A stretch of 64,000 bases of DNA from Branchiostoma floridae (taxonomy: Eukaryota; Chordata; Leptocardii; Amphioxiformes; Branchiostomatidae), in assembly GCF_000003815.2 (NCBI RefSeq), contig NC_049988.1, forward strand, positions 22,314,882 to 22,378,881, in the 5' to 3' direction. Position numbers and translations under genes: made by a program. Below, one piece after another: positions 41,917-53,921 of the stretch. The notes below the pieces were generated by a model. The model did no database searches. It worked only from the letters and a program-made list of their open reading frames with translations, and was not told the DNA's origin. The stretch's first letter is position 1. Each line of letters begins with the position of its first letter.

Positions 41917-42130
41917 TTTCTCCAAGAGGCAGACTAATTTTCTGGGAAAAGAAGTTGGATCTCGGCTCGATTCGCCGTAACCGGGCGCGTTGGCGGTTTA
42001 GCCCACACGACTCACGTGAGAAAGAGACAGACAGACAGAGAGAGGGAGAGGGGGGTGGAAGAGAGAGAGAGAGAGAAAGAGAAAGAGAGGTAGAGACAGT
42101 CACAAAGAGAGACAGAGAGAGAGAGAAACG
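41917..42130 (-). promoter_or_regulatory. Conserved upstream block and GA-rich stretch of lectin gene B
   Basis: The TTTTTCTCCAAGAGGCAGAC + TAATTTTCTGGGAAAAGAAG block is followed from 42010 by ~120 bases of imperfect GAGA repeats, as in gene A. The putative leader exon with the GTAAGTCC donor ends at 42230. Confidence 0.5.
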
Positions 42131-43252
42131 GAAAGGGCTCGGGTTTTGTTAAAGCATCTTTTGAAGCAAAATAAGCATCCTCCAGATGGAAAAACAACAA
42201 TGAAGGATTTGTTCTAAAAGAGGACTTACGTGTGTCCGGGCTGCCTTGGTCAAGAGAAAGACCCCATGAGTGGAACACATCTTTGGGTACAACATTTTGA
42301 TGGTCAGTGTCGAATCGACGGACATTTATTATATATGGAGTGGACTGATCCTCGCACTAACAAACATCTTTCTCACAACAGTCACCCCTCAGTAAGACAG
42401 CTGGAGCTGCAGAGTTCCTGTTTACAACTTTTATTCAGTCTTTCACATAGACCTCAGTAAGACAGCTGGAGCCATAGTTCCTGTTGGTAACTTTAATTTA
42501 GTGTGCCACACCTGTACAGATCGGTTTCACCAATGTGGCTTCTTCAGGGGTCCAGACTCACATGAGCACAGTATGCCAGATTTTTATAAAGAAAATTGTT
42601 AAAGGAGCGTCCATCAATAAATACTAGGTTGTTATGGCATTAGACATTTTCCTCGTTTGCTATAACATCAAAAAGTAGTCAGTCTACTGTGAAAACAATG
42701 AAGTTGCAAGTTTTAAGCGCTTGCATTTTGTCTGTGTTTCCTGTTTATAGGAAACGTATATTTAAGAAGTAGCAATGCATTTGACAATCCCAAACCACGA
42801 CCTTATCACTTTCTAGACTTCCCTATGTAATACAAAACCTTTCAGCTGAGTGCAAAAATATATGGGTACATTCTCCGCAATATATATATATGAGAAGAGA
42901 GGCGTGTCTAAAATTGTACTAAGTACTGATTCGTTAGTTTGGTGCGTATTCACTCTTTCTCGTGCGTTATTTTACTACTCGACAAACTTGTCAACGAAGT
43001 GCTGTTTAGGTCCATTGCTATATTAACGCTTTAGTGGCACATAGTTTATTTTTTTTACCGGACACGTCCAGAGAGTCGGTTTGCGGTCATGTCTTGAGTA
43101 AAGCTTTTTACGCGATTACGGTTTGTCTGTCCTGTCAGTTCATCGTTTTGTAGGAAACGCCGCCAAAACAGGAATCGTTTTACTGGCTAATAGTTTTACT
43201 GCAGATGTCCGGAGGTCCGGTTTACAGTGGTGGAGATAGTTCCGCCTGTCGC

Positions 43253-46200
43253 CTAGGGACGACCTGAAAACAAACATCAGACATGAGATATGGAATGATG
43301 TGCTTTGAAATGGTTTATAATGATCATTGGTCTAACGTGATTAGTCTGATGGAGTCTTCAGCTGTGCCGTGTTTACTAGAAAGAAGGGTTTCAGGAAACG
43401 GTACGGTTATAAGAAGTACATGGGACAGCCTGGCATATGAAACGAAACGGCCTGTCTGCACGTAGCATAAGCCATAACCAGTCTTCCCAACTGTCTTTCC
43501 AGTATGTTGAGTAAAGAACGCAATCCTGGTTTCCCTCATAAATGTACCTACCTGGAACAGCCTGGCATATGAAGAGATACAGCAAGTCGCATCTTGAGTC
43601 GTTCCACTTGTATTGCCAGTACACAACGCAATCCTGGTTTTCCCAACTGCTGTTCGGTTGACTCTGACCCCAGTCGCTGTACGTCCCAAGTGCAGAACCA
43701 TCCACCCACTCAAAGCTTCCCTCTTCGCGCTGATCGTGCAGGCCGAACCAGAAGCCATACTTGTCGCTCACGGACTTGTACAAGGAGATCAGGAAGGCGT
43801 TTGTCTCGGCGTCTCGGGGCATGGCGAGGGTGCCGCCGTCGTCAACACAGGCCGCGGCCGCATCGCTGAAGGTCTTACCTGTGTTAAAGGCCTTGTAGCA
43901 GATTCCATTCCAAGCTGTGTACCCGTTAGGACAAGATGCTGAAGAAACAAGTTTAACAATAACATGGGATTAACGTGTAGACATGGAAGATTTCTAACAA
44001 GCAACAATTCATTAGATATGAAGACAGTGAAAGATTAATAAAAAATTTGATAACACAACTACAGAAAACCAAATTACTTGACGTCTTACTGATCTCGTAA
44101 AGACGCTGCTCCAGGGCGGCGGTTCGGTTTCGCTCCTTGTCCAGGTCGTGATTCAATGCGTGAACAGTGGCGGACAGCTGGCGAATGTAGTCTTGGTCGC
44201 GCTTCAAGGCGTCAACAGTGGTGGACATGTCGTCTTGGTTGCGCTTCAAGGCGTCAACAGTGGTGGACAGTTGGCGCATGTCGTCTCGGTCGCACTTCAA
44301 GGCGTCAACAGCGGTGGACAGTTGGCGTATGTCGTCTTGGTCGCGCTTCAAGGCGTCAACAGTGGTGGACATGTCATCTTGGTCGCGCTTCAAGGCGTCA
44401 ACAGTGGTGGACATGTCATCTTGGTCGCGCTTCAAGGCGTCAACAGTAGTGGACATGTCGTCTTGGCCGTGCTTCAAGGCGTCAACAGCAGTGGACAGTT
44501 GGATTATGTCGTCTTGGTCGCGCTTCAAGGCGTCAACAGTAGTGGACTTGTTGTCTTGGTCGCGCTTTAAGGTGTCAACAGTGGCGGACAGTTGTTTAAT
44601 GTCGTCTTGGTGGCGCTTCAAGGTGTCAACAGTAGTGGACTTGTTGTCTTGATCGCGCTTTAAGGTGTCAACAGTGGCGGACAGTTGTTTAATGTCGTCT
44701 TGGTGGCGCTTCAAGGCGTCCAAAGTGGCGGACAGTTGGCGCATGTCTTCTTGGTGAAGTTTTAAGGCGTCAACAGTGGTGGATAATTGGGATATTTCCT
44801 AAAACGTTTATCAAAATACCAAATTTAAGAAAATGTTTAAGAAAGACAAAACATGTTCTGTCTGTTAGCCTCTCGAGTAAAACGACAATAGAAGCTCAGA
44901 GACAACATTATCTACAGTGCAAGAGTGTTTACCTCTTTATTGATGAACGTCAGAGGGGCGAGTCCCACAGCGATCAGTACGGCAATGCCGGCGGCGATGC
45001 AGCTGCGGTGGGACCGGATGAAGCTACAGAGAGCACGGCGCCATGCTCCACCTGGATAAGTGCGGTCTTTGAGGCAAAAAAAATGATTTTAAGATCAACC
45101 CCATAGGTCAATGCATAAATTAACGGCCGCCTGCTCCACGCGAGTCTGTAGAATTTGTCATGGCGTTAACATATTTACGTTCTACATATTGACTCAACAG
45201 ATAAATAAATAAATGAATTAGAAAGGCCGACATTTGCTTGAGAGCAAATACAGCACATTTCAGCCATCTTCCTCCCCATGTAACAATAGTCTGTTCCAAA
45301 ATCACCCATTTGAAAAAATCACTTTCACTAATGACGGTTTAACCCCAAAATGAATCTTACAAAATTCCTCCGTTCAAGAATGGACTCCAGTGCACCCCAT
45401 TTGAATTTTCACAATAGACCAGTCCAGAAATACTCCCACTGAAACCTTGGCCTTTTGAATAAGAAACCAAATCCAAAATTGAATTTAGCAAAGAAGGTCC
45501 CACGTGCATGACAAGGTATAATAGACCAGTCTAAAACACTTCCACTAAAATGGAATTTTTAATCATCACCCGTCGAAAACTGAATTTGAAAAAAAATCCC
45601 CTCCGTGTGCAAGAATGAACTCTTCCTGTGATACCCATATGTTAAGTGGAGCAGTCCAAAATACATCCGCTAACATAGAACTTTGACATTATCACCAAAA
45701 TAAAAAAAATGGATCTTAAAAAATGCCCCCCTCCATGCAAGAATTGACTCTTCCAGCACACCCCATGTAAAATTTCAAAATAGACCAGTCCAAAAATACT
45801 CTCAATGAAAGACTTAACATCACCAGTCCAAAGATGAATGAATGAATGCAAATACGCAAGCCATACGGGCTTGAATATATTTATACGCACTTGTGTGACC
45901 ACTCCCATTACATGTGAAATCGGGCTGTTTGTACCAGGAACCTCAGCTCGCAATCCTAATGTAGATATAGATTCAAAAGCCAAGCTATGAACAGTCCAAA
46001 TATGACCTCTTGAAAACTTTCTGCTTGTTTTATAAAACAAAATGCATTCATACTAGAAATGCTGAATGGGGCAAGTAACAAACATGTCGGCTACCTGCAG
46101 ACGTGTACGTTGCGTGGCCTTCGTACGTGTGTGAATCCGCTTCTTGCTCTTCTTGTGGTTTGTTAGCGCCGTTGCCATGGCGGACACGCCCGCGGGAACC

Positions 46201-46473
46201 ACCCTGATGGACAGAAGGGGGTTGGGGAGGCGGTCCGCTGGTTTCCATCTCCCCCTGGGGTGACTCCTGCTGCCGCCCCACCCCAGGGAAAGACGGAGGC
46301 AGATCTTCATCCTTGATTGTGTAGTACACTCTCTCTGCTTCTGCGTACGTGTTTGGAGAAGCTCCTTCATCTTGTTGCCGCTGGTCAGATGCACCTTTTG
46401 GCGGCGGCCCGCTGGTTTGGCCGCTGTCAGGGCGCGAGAAAGGGGACCGGACCGGCTCTGCTTGCTCGTACAT
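43253..46473 (-). CDS. Lectin gene C: type II membrane C-type lectin with long tail and stalk, 539 residues
   Basis: Exons 46473-46095, 45066-44933, 44798-44090, 43938-43552 and 43263-43253. The cytoplasmic tail is enlarged to 126 residues. It contains two related halves, the first with NTYAEAERVYYTIKDEDLPP and the second with SHTYEGHATYTSA, giving five tyrosines against two in A and B. None fits the strict ITIM spacing, so signalling is speculative. The stalk has 14 repeats, the longest in the cluster. The CTLD keeps both a QPN and a true WND (KWNDSRC), so its calcium site is the most complete of the four. The membrane-exon acceptor is AAAG rather than GCAG. A partial second CTLD 3' end lies in the following intron. 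The start MYEQAEP is shared with the paralogues; an in-frame ATG at 46506 is possible. Confidence 0.88.
43420..43551 (-). pseudogene. Partial duplicate of the lectin C CTLD exon end
   Basis: After the true donor (VP|GTAGGTAC, exon end 43552), a second CTLD 3' part follows: GNQDCVLYSTYWKDSWEDWL, then RPFRFICQAVP, 132 bases later. It is open in frame through the first donor, but its own donor is weakened (CCCAT|GTACTT instead of CCCAG|GTACTT). It resembles gene D's CTLD end (DCVLYS) more than C's own. It is probably a conversion or duplication product rather than an expressed domain. Confidence 0.65.
44090..44798 (-). repeat. Coding minisatellite: lectin C stalk, 14 repeats
   Basis: Alternating 51- and 42-base units (RQLSTAVDALKCDRDDM, STTVDALKRDQDDM). 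A two-unit block (KQLSATVDTLKRDQDN + KSTTVDxLKR) is itself duplicated, showing that expansion occurred by multi-unit steps. Confidence 0.9.
45355..45840. repeat. Degenerate ~120-bp tandem repeat in lectin C intron 1
   Basis: CAAGAATGGACTCCAGTGCACCCCAT...AATAGACCAGTCCA recurs at about 45376, 45510, 45612 and 45740 with heavy divergence. Related fragments are at 46890-47010 and 53070-53130, upstream of lectin C and D respectively. Confidence 0.6.
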
Positions 46474-47222
46474 TTGGACTGTACTGTACAGACAACCGTC
46501 GCGCAATGTATAACTGTGAAAAATGTATCAACGTAGCAAATAATACCTTGATTAGTCTGTCGACGTAAGACCACATTTGCATTCATTTGTAGGGATGACG
46601 TGGCATCAGGTGGTGTGGATGGCATTTTGTTTTTCTGCAAGTGGCAGACTAATTTTCTGGGAAAAGAAGTTAATCTGAGATGAGAGGTAGAAGATCAAAC
46701 GAATCTATTCAAACGTACGTAAGAACTATCGATGTAATCGTTGATTGCTCGTGCTAAGCCCCTCCCCACTTCTTTGCGAGCCAACACAGTAAAATTTTAT
46801 CTCTCAGCCCCTTCCTTGTGCATAAATGGTCTATTTTACACACACACACACACAACCATGTTGAAACGGACCGTTTCTTAATGATTTCAGCTCCCAAATG
46901 GACTCTTACAAAATCAACCATTTTTATTATAGGTCTCAAATTGACCCCAATAAAAATGGACTTATGCTGTCAATCACCGAACGCAAAATGGACTCTTCCA
47001 AATCACCCATTCCCTTGTTGGAACGCCGAACCTATCCGAAACAACGTGCCACTCTCATCGAAGGACCCAGTAAATCAAAGTATCTACATCTACATATTAC
47101 TGGGCAACGCCCCTCATGGGACTTTCTGCCAGGGGAGTGAGGATGCCCTAGCAAACCGGTGGTGGTGAAGTGAGAAACAAATTCATTCAACAAACAAAAA
47201 ATAAAAATGCTGTGCTATAGAG

Positions 47223-47411
47223 AATACTGCAGAAACGTTCGCGGTGGATTAATGTTCGCGGTTTTCGCGGTTGACTGCTTCACCGCGAACTTAAACCCCC
47301 GCGAACATTTTTTCCATTGCAGTAAGACACTACAGTGCATGGTGCTAGTACCGCGAACTTAAATCACCGCGATAAGTCCTTTTCCCGCGAACTTAAATGC
47401 ATTTACAGTAT
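47223..47411. mobile_element. MITE with CGCGAACTTAAA motifs
   Basis: ATACTGCAGAAAC at the left and GCATTTACAGTAT at the right form short imperfect inverted ends. Inside, CGCGAACTTAAA or its inverse GTTCGCGG occurs at least five times, a repetitive internal structure typical of small non-autonomous elements. Confidence 0.55.
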
Positions 47412-48589
47412 CTTGCTAGGGTATGGCTAGGTCTTACAGCTGGGTAGAAGCCCGGGTAGTCATAATGCTTGACAACCCCGGCTTTGAACTGTTCTACATA
47501 AGTGGCATCTACCAGGTGTTTAGGCATGCTGTTCCACTCTATAACTGCGAGGGAAATAGCTGTGAATTTCAGTTTTGCATGGTAAGGTGTGGAAGTGCTG
47601 GTGGTGACCTCTTGTGGTGTTATTGTTTTTTGTAAGGATACTGTGAATGGGTATGGCGATAAGATTGTTGACTGCCTTGTACATAAGTGTTAGTCGCGTA
47701 TATATATAATTTATGATCTGAATAAACCATTCCAAAGTGGTATATACCAAATATGTGAATATATATCTGTAGATATTAGTCTTAGGCACTCAAAAACTGG
47801 TCATATATCTATAATTTGATAACATTGGAGGCCAACATATATAATTGTAGTCTGAAGAGCCTAAAATCCCCAAATCAATGGGACGAATGTTTACAATGTG
47901 AATGCAACCCTGCAGAAATGTGCCCAATGAACCCCTATGGCAAATTTTAGGCCATTAAGACGTAGTACAAAAGGCATAATATACCAGATTATTATTATTA
48001 TTATTATCATTATTATTATAGTACAGTGACGTAAGAGCCAAAAATAGCAAAAAAGCTGAAGTTGCTCATACATCATAAGAAGGGTCTCAACCCTCCTGAT
48101 CAGAAGATACATCGGGCTCGGCGCCCATCTCCTCTTCTAAGCCCTGGGCCACACATGGGTGCAAGCACTACAGCAGGTGGCTAGTCCACTGGTAGTGTAG
48201 TGTGTTTAGCTTCCATACTCTCATGATAGTAAGTGCCGCCAATTTTCCTCTGCGTATACCAATTGTATTGTTCAAAACAATTAGGATTTTATTAGAGAGG
48301 TGCCCTATATGAGTATATTCAACGGTTTTTTATTTGCCTTATTTCTTTCTTCATTTTCCTTTCTAACTTTCCCTTTTAACTCTCTTCTTTCTCATAGGTT
48401 AGCCCCCCCCCCCCCCTCTCTCTCTCCCCAAGAAAACAAAACCCGTCTGGACATTGTTGTGCAAATCAAAACATTACAGCGCCTTAACTCTGACATATCA
48501 CATAGAATTCCTGTCGCTGCACATGCGTTCTTATCTCTATTAGAGGGCGTATAACTAGCTGTTAACATGGTGGGCACACACGTTTGAGT

Positions 48590-49440
48590 GGACAAATAAA
48601 TCTGTGCTGATATGCAGCTTGTGCAGTTCAGTAAAATACTGGTATGCTCCATCATGATGTGGTTTACCGGGTATGCGTTACAAACACATCCTTTCTGCTT
48701 GTCCTGGGCCAGTATGGCAAATATATACTAGTAAATCTTTTGAATATAAACTAGTATACACGAGTACTATCATTGTGACATATTATGTCAAGAAAACTGA
48801 ACACTGACCTGTGACCTTGTACGGCCAGCACAATATTATGCACCTACCACATAAGAGACAAAGGAATGGAATATGTACTTTTATTAAACTTCGTTATGTT
48901 CACTAATCAGTTATAGCCTAATATATCAGCCATGGCATTCAAAGGCATTCACTGAAATAACATTTTATGTTACAGAGGCTCACTTCCTTCACAAAATAAG
49001 ACCCATTAGTCAAACAGTCCGGTGTTCCAGGCATATGCACTGGCCGAATACCAAGCCACTCAAAGTAGTACACTGTATCGACAGAGATCATTTTCCCCGC
49101 GAACCATCAAAGACTGGAACGACTTTCCCGCGGAGGGCGCCTTATCTTCCACCTAGACATCTTCAAGACTCAAATCTGACTCAAATGTCTGTCGGCATAT
49201 TCGACCTTCTGAGCAAACTTCACACAAATAAAGGTTACAGAAACTTCAAAACACTGAAGTTCGTTGGCTTAATAGAATGGAAAGAAAACTCAAGCAAATT
49301 ACAAACAACTAAAGGCTACAGAAGTTGACGCTGAAGGCGATCGCCTCGATAGACAGAAGAAAATGATACAGAACTTTGGAAATCACTACAGCATATGCAA
49401 GCTCGTAACTGTGAGATGGCTTATTCTCGAATATTGGAAT
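48590..49440. repeat. Segmental duplicate of 60080-60960
   Basis: GAGTGGACAAATAAATCTGT, TGGTTTACCGGGTATGCGTT, GACCTTGTACGGCCAGCACA, AGATCATTTTCCCCGCG and CGGAGGGCGCCTTATCTTCC occur in the same order and orientation in both places. The 60-kb copy lies between zinc-finger genes 2 and 3, so this one may be the remnant of a lost zinc-finger gene copy. The region around 33590 shows a shorter trace. Confidence 0.7.
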
Positions 49441-50362
49441 AGGACACGTAAAGTGTTCTTCTTACATCATGTTGCATAATGCATACATAACATTATAAAT
49501 ACTAGGTTGCTATGGCATTAGGTATTAGGCATTTTTCTCGTTTACTTAAACAACAAAGAGTAGTCAGTCTACTATGAAAACTGACATTGCAAGTTTTAAG
49601 CGCTTGCATTTTGTCTGTGTTACCTGTCTTTTTGGAAACGTTTAGTTAGGATGTAGTAATGCATTTGACACTGCCAAACCACAATCTTTTCACATTCTAG
49701 ACTTCCCTATGTCAAACAAAACATTCTTCTTACGTGCAAAAAATACCGTGTACATTCTCTGCAATACATATGAGAACTGAGGCGTGTCTACGATTGTAAT
49801 ATAATGTATCATGGCATTCACCATTTCTCATGTGTTATTTTACTGCTCAACAAACTTGTAAAACAATGTGTTGTTTTAGGCACATTGCTTTATCCATATA
49901 TAAAACTGCAAGCATACACACAATCCAAACAAGAACCTGGGGTAAGATATATGATTCTTAGCAAAGCTGACATTTATGTAAAGAATAAAAGTAATGGATT
50001 TGATACGGTTAAACCAGAAGCTTTCTAATTCTGGAATGTTCCCTAAGTAAAACCTTTTGGCTACGTGCCAAAAATATAGGTAATTTCTCTGCAATATAAA
50101 AGAGAATTGAGGAGTGTCTAAAATTGTACTTAGTACTGATTCATTGCTTTGATGCCTATTCACTCTTTCTCTTGCGTTATTTTACTACTCAACAAACTTG
50201 TAAACAAAGTGCTGTTTGGGCCCATTGCTACATTTTAACGGTTTAGTGACTCGTAGTTGACTTGCTACATTTTTTTTATATTTATCGTTTTACTGGCTAG
50301 TAGTTTTACTGCAGATGTCCGGAGGGCCGGTTTACAGTGCTGGAGATAGTTCCACCTGTCGC

Positions 50363-52406
50363 CTAGGGACGACCTGAAAACAAACATCAGACATGAGATA
50401 TGGAGTGATGTGCTTTGAAATGGTTCATAATGATCAATGGTCTAACGTGATTAGTCTGATGGAGACTTGAGCTGTGGGATGTTTACTAGAAAAAAGGGTT
50501 TCAGGAAACGGTACGGTTTACGGTTAAAAGAAGTACCTGGGACAGCCTGGCATATGAAGCGAAGCTGCCAGTTGCATGGGACGTCGGCCCACTTGTCCTT
50601 CTGCGATGGGACTGCGGAGTAAAGAACACAATCTGCGCTGCCCCAATAGTTGTCCGGTGATCCCGGAGCCCAGGAGCTGTACGTCCCAAGTGCAGAACCA
50701 TCCACCCACTCAAAGCTTCCCTCCTCGCGCCGATCGTGCAGGCCGAACCAGAAGGCCTGATCTTCATTCACGGACTTGTACAAAGAGATCAGGAAGGCGT
50801 CGGTCTCAGCGTCTCGGGGCATGGCGAGGGTGCCGCCGTCTTCACCACAGGCCGCGGCCGCATCGCCGAAGGTCTTCATTGTGTCAGAGGCCTTGTAGCA
50901 GATTCCACGGAACTCTGTGTAGCCTGTAGGACAAGATGCTGGAAAACAAGATTTACATCCGACTAACGTATAGACATGGGATGTATCTAAAAAGCAACAA
51001 TTCATTAGATATACGTCATCAGAACACCACTAAAACATGTAAATAAAGACAGTAAATGAGTAATAAAAGGCAACATTTCATATATAATCATATAAATTCA
51101 TTAGATATGCTTCTACAGAATACCAGCATAACAAGTCAATAAAGACAGCAAAAGATTATTAAAATCATTAACAAGATATTGCATCTCATATGATAATCAA
51201 TGCCACATATTATTTGTTTTATACTAAAAATATTACAAACGTTCCTGTGTTCGGGGATTTTATACCAATGATATTTTTAATGTCACAATCTAAAATACAC
51301 ACAACAACTGAAAACCTAAAGTAACTGGCATCTTACGCATTTCTTGAAGACGCTGCTCCAAGGCGGTGACTCGGCTGCGCTCGCTGTCCAGGTCGCGCTT
51401 TAAGGCGTCAACTGTGGTAGACAGTTGTCGCATGTCGTCTTGGTCGCGCTTCATGGCGTCAACAGTGGTGGACAGTTGGCGCATGTCGTCTTGGTCGCTC
51501 TTCAAGACGTCAACAGTGGTGGACAGTTGGGATATTTCCTAAACACATGCATCAGAATACTAAACCTAAGAGTAGCTTGTGGGAACACGAAGACACGTTC
51601 TCTTTTGTTAACCTCGTGGGTAAATTGACAAGACAAACGGTATTAAAACCTGCACCAGAGTGTTTACCTCTTTATTAATGAACGTCAGAGGGGCGAGTCC
51701 CACAGCAATCAGTATGGCAATGCCGGCGGCGATGCAGCTGCGGTGGGAGCGGATGAAGCTACAGAGAGCACGACGCCTTGCTCCACCCGGATACGTGCGG
51801 TCTGCGAGAAAAAAAATATTGAGCTCAAGATCAACTCTATAAGTCAATGCAAAAATCAACAAAAGGAATGACACAGGAAGGACATAAGACAATGACAAGA
51901 TTTAAGGTTTTCGTTGCGGGAACAGTGTATCTTAGACTGCATAGTGTGAATTTCATTAAGGCATGACAATCACTATGAGAATTATAGCATATCCATATGA
52001 TATATTTTTCCTCGTTATCGGTATCCATTTATCACTCTATACGTATATAGAAGGTAGAAAAAAATAGAAAAAAAACTAAATTCAAGGTCATCAATATCGA
52101 TGGATCATCTCGCACAGAAAATTGTTTCCTAATGATACAAATTTGCACCTTATATTGTAGGTTACAAAATCATCGGGTACCTGCTGACGTGCACGTTGCG
52201 TAACCTTTCACCACCTCGGCTTCTTCGTACGTGTGTGAAGACGCTTCTTGGTCTTCTTGCAACTTGTCAGGATCGCCGTTGCCATGGCGGACACGCCCGC
52301 GGGAACCACCTTGATGGACATGAGAGGGTTGAGGCGGCGGCTCGCTGATTTGGCCGCTGTCAGGGCGAGAGAAAGGGGACCGGACCGGCTCTGCTTGCTC
52401 GTACAT
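50363..52406 (-). CDS. Lectin gene D: type II membrane C-type lectin with short stalk, 325 residues
   Basis: Exons 52406-52181, 51801-51668, 51538-51334, 50938-50537 and 50373-50363. The tail (75 residues) starts MYEQAEPVRSPFSRPDSGQI and has SHTYEEAEVV. The membrane exon is 134 bases, as in all copies. The stalk has only three repeats and is the shortest. The CTLD is the longest (133 codons) because of an insertion in the last loop (SAVPSQKDKWADVPC). The usual EPN/QPD position reads SPD and the WND position WAD, so canonical calcium-dependent sugar binding looks compromised, although the fold (FWFGLHD, WVDGSALG, six Cys) is intact. No upstream in-frame ATG competes with the chosen start, which supports the same start in the paralogues. 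Confidence 0.9.
51334..51538 (-). repeat. Coding minisatellite: lectin D stalk, 3 repeats
   Basis: Three 51-base units (RQLSTTVDAMKRDQDDM type), then the conserved DLDSERSRVTALEQRLQEM end. This is the minimal form in the cluster. Confidence 0.88.
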
Positions 52407-52559
52407 GACCGTACTCTACAGTCAACAGGCCAACTGTACAGCAGCCAACGTCAAGGTGCATGAATATGGACAATAATGCCATGATTAGTCTGGAGAATTG
52501 AGGATGTCTTGCCCATATTTGGAGGGATGACGCGGTAGACGTGACGAAGATGAAGTGTT

Positions 52560-52602
52560 GTTTTTCTGCAGAGGCAGACTAATTTTCTGGAGAAAAGAAG
52601 TT
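52560..52602 (-). promoter_or_regulatory. Conserved upstream block of lectin gene D
   Basis: GTTTTTCTGCAGAGGCAGAC + TAATTTTCTGGAGAAAAGAA, ~155 bases before the ATG, followed by a short GA-rich run (52612-52645). Confidence 0.5.
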
Positions 52603-52645
52603 GGATAGAGGCTGGAGAGAGAGAGAGAAGAGGGAGGGAGGGGGA

Positions 52646-52860
52646 CAGACAGCGCTTGCATTTTGACCGGCTTTGCTTTCTCGTACATTTTGATTGTACT
52701 GTGCAGTGTTTGGCAACATTTACATACCTTGATTAGTCTGGTGACGTAAGGTCACACTTACTTTTACCTGGAGGAGTCACGTGGCCTTAGGTGATGCGAA
52801 TGGTATTTTGTTTTTCTGCAATAGGCAGACTAATTTTCTGGGGAAAGACGTTAATCTGAG
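52646..52860 (-). pseudogene. Truncated fifth lectin copy: start of exon 1 and its upstream block
   Basis: ATG at 52688 starts MYEKAKPVKM, clearly MYEQAEPVR-like. It then runs into the GA-rich stretch that precedes gene D. The upstream block (TTTTTCTGCAATAGGCAGAC + TAATTTTCTGGGGAAAG) follows at 52812. The rest of the gene is missing, so gene D's upstream region has replaced it. It marks a duplication breakpoint. Confidence 0.7.
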
Positions 52861-53465
52861 CTAGGAGGGAGAAACATAAAACAAATCCCATTTAAACTAT
52901 TAAATGTAATATAATCCTCACCCACCACTTTGGGTACTGACATCATTATCATCATAATGATAATAATGATGATTGTTTGTTGATAAGACAATAGATTCCA
53001 CTCTCTACATGTAGTTATTTCAAAACAGAATCTTACTATATCAATTCTATCCAATATAGAATTTCCAATTTGATCTCAATGAAAAATGGACTCTTGCGAT
53101 GACCCAGTACAAATTGAATCTCCCAAATCACCTTTCTTCGCAACCAGGGGCTGAACTGTAGGTTTTCTCTTCCTTGTGCAAACGCTAAACCTTTACTAAG
53201 CGATAGGTCGCTTGGCTCTCATGGACATCATTATCGTAGCATATATATTTCATCAAAAACAAAATGAACCATTTGGAAGTGGAATATACCAAAGATGTAA
53301 ATGGTTGTGTTCAAACATAACTACTAGCCACTTCATTACCAAAGTACAGAACATTACGATACAATAGGAGGCCAAAATATAGCCTTAAATCACAAAAAGA
53401 ATAATTTTGAAGGGATGGATGTCACCAACCTGAATGAGGGCCTGTAGGCATACGTGTATTTCCTA

Positions 53466-53573
53466 GGCACCGCTCACTCACTCACTCACTCACTCACTCA
53501 CTCACTCACTCACTCACTCACTCACTCACTCACTCACTCACTCACTCACTCACTCACTCACTCACTCACTCAT
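53466..53573. repeat. (CTCA)n microsatellite, ~26 units
   Basis: Uninterrupted CTCA/TCAC repeat of about 105 bases. Confidence 0.97.
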
Positions 53574-53921
53574 CCTCTTGCATGTGGTGCACGCCCATAT
53601 CAACATTTAAGGCCATTTCACTGTAATACATCAACATAAGAGCTAAAGAGCTAATGTTTGTCTTGAAAATATCACGGATAAAATCCCAAACACATAGATT
53701 TTAAGTAGTAAATGCCATAAGTGTGGCGGGCATATGTGATAGGTAATATACATATATGATAGGTACTCTCATACAAAATTTAAGGCCATTTGACAGATAC
53801 ATAGGAGCCATAAATAATGTTCAAACTCATTCAAATCTTTTCTAAGTGATGCATGACAACGATGTGAATAGAGCAATATGAATGTGTATGTATGCGCGCC
53901 CCAGATACACTCTTTGAAGTT

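Larger units (their letters stand above)
46474..50362. other. Long spacer between lectin genes C and D
   Basis: It starts with the conserved lectin upstream block (46628-46667). Then come degenerate AATGGACTC repeats, a foldback element (47223), a short (TTA)n run at ~47990, and the segment 48590-49440, which is duplicated at 60080-60960. From 49520 it is the block normally found downstream of a lectin gene. No complete gene is seen; the exon-like ORFs are not conserved. Confidence 0.5.

Noticed and set aside
46095-46473. ITIM or hemITAM in the lectin C tail
   Set aside because: Checked each tyrosine against [SIVL]xYxx[IVL] and DEDGYxxL-type spacing; none fits. Left as plain tyrosines.
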